A stretch of DNA of 64,000 nucleotides from Kaistia granuli DSM 23481. Its GTDB lineage: Bacteria; Pseudomonadota; Alphaproteobacteria; Rhizobiales; Kaistiaceae. The position numbers were made by a program, and so were the translations under genes. Under the pieces are notes generated by a model. The model was not told where the DNA came from and ran no database searches. It was given only the letters and a program-made list of their open reading frames with translations. The DNA is taken from the NCBI RefSeq assembly GCF_000380505.1, contig NZ_AQYH01000020.1, positions 124,001 to 188,000 on the forward strand, written 5' to 3'. This document shows, piece after piece, positions 63,537-64,000 of this stretch (position 1 is the first letter of the stretch; every line of letters starts with the position of its first letter).

Positions 63537-64000
63537 AATCCCATCATCCCGCGGGTTCGCCCGCGCAGGGCGGCCAATCGGGGCGGAGCGAACTCCGCCT
63601 CAGGCTGCTGTCGGCGGCCGTGCTCATCCCGATAGCCCTGGTCGCGACATGGTGGGGCGGATTGCCCGCCTTCCTTCTCGTCGCGCTCGTCGCCGCGATC
63701 GTCTTCTCCGAATGGGCGAATATCGTCGGCCGCTCGCCGCGCCTGCTGCCGTCGACGCCGGATGTGTCGATCGGCACGGCCTTCGTCGCGCTGGCCTCGA
63801 TCACCGCCGGCATGCAGGGGCTCGGTGTCGGCCTGGCCGTGCTGGTCGCCGGCATGATCGGCGTGGCGCTGTTGTCGCGCTCGGCCTGGCTGGCCGGCGG
63901 CGTCGCCTATGCCGGTCTTCTCGGCGTCTCGCTTTCGGCGCTTCGCGCCGATCCGGCCTACGGGCTCGCTTCGGTCACCGTGCTGCTCGTCCTGGTCTGG
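63533..64000 (+). CDS. cdsA: Phosphatidate cytidylyltransferase, 3' end missing
   Basis: The frame is open from a TTG start that overlaps the uppS stop (TTGA), with GGAGGAG just upstream, through to the window end: 156 residues. The visible part is a short polar start (KSHHPAGSPAQ) followed by several hydrophobic helices (LRLLSAAVLIPIALVATWWGGLPAFLLVALVAAIVFSEW). This is the N-terminal layout of CdsA, which makes CDP-diacylglycerol; its catalytic C terminus lies outside. Gene order after uppS supports the call. Confidence 0.85.
   Translation, partial: MKSHHPAGSPAQGGQSGRSELRLRLLSAAVLIPIALVATWWGGLPAFLLVALVAAIVFSEWANIVGRSPRLLPSTPDVSIGTAFVALASITAGMQGLGVGLAVLVAGMIGVALLSRSAWLAGGVAYAGLLGVSLSALRADPAYGLASVTVLLVLVW

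Overview
This is a GC-rich chromosomal window from an alphaproteobacterium, most likely of the Hyphomicrobiales (Rhizobiales). Three things point there: the order nuoA-N / birA / RNase J / mce / DUF1467 / proS / lolC / lolD / dnaE and rpsB-tsf-pyrH-frr-uppS-cdsA; a glnB-glnA pair behind a sigma-54-type promoter; and a haem-PAS FixL with FixJ and a FixK-type regulator. The genus cannot be fixed from the sequence. No insertion sequence, prophage or CRISPR array was seen.

Layout. 1-1480: the 3' part of an EamA-type transporter converging on a nitroreductase. 1708-9710: a sugar/sugar-acid module with a minus-strand ABC importer whose two permease domains are fused in one polypeptide, a uronate dehydrogenase, a DHDPS-fold lyase, a divergent SMP-30-type lactonase, and a thioesterase. 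9790-12319: nitrogen control (glnA, glnB) and a small phosphatase-like protein. 12519-21276: metabolite repair (nnr), tRNA-Leu and a proteostasis block (tig, clpP, clpX, lon, hupB). 21423-22102: tRNA-Val and two identical tRNA-Asp genes. 22687-22995: a small glycine-rich protein. 23442-38102: the complete 14-gene respiratory complex I operon, tightly packed. 38106-45212: birA, RNase J, mce, DUF1467, proS and lolCD, interrupted by a 0.5 kb non-coding stretch that probably encodes a structured minus-strand RNA.

45380-48110: a sulfate-type importer (binding protein and two permeases) with no ATPase gene beside it. 48129-51631: an oxygen-response module with a FixK-like regulator divergent from fixL-fixJ and followed by a lone receiver-domain protein; a near-perfect 22-bp palindrome sits between the divergent units. 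51770-55221: an AI-2E-type transporter, a membrane metallophosphoesterase and a DUF1269 protein. 55520-59212: an exact alphaproteobacterial LexA box, a 32-residue single-pass membrane peptide and dnaE. 59490-64000: the translation and envelope block rpsB, tsf, pyrH, frr, uppS, cdsA (cut by the window end).

Most of the window is conserved housekeeping. The observations most worth a second look are the LexA-box-controlled micropeptide in front of the replicative polymerase, the structured candidate RNA upstream of proS, the palindromic operator between the fixK-like gene and fixL, the fused double permease, and the histidine/aspartate repeat inside NuoL.
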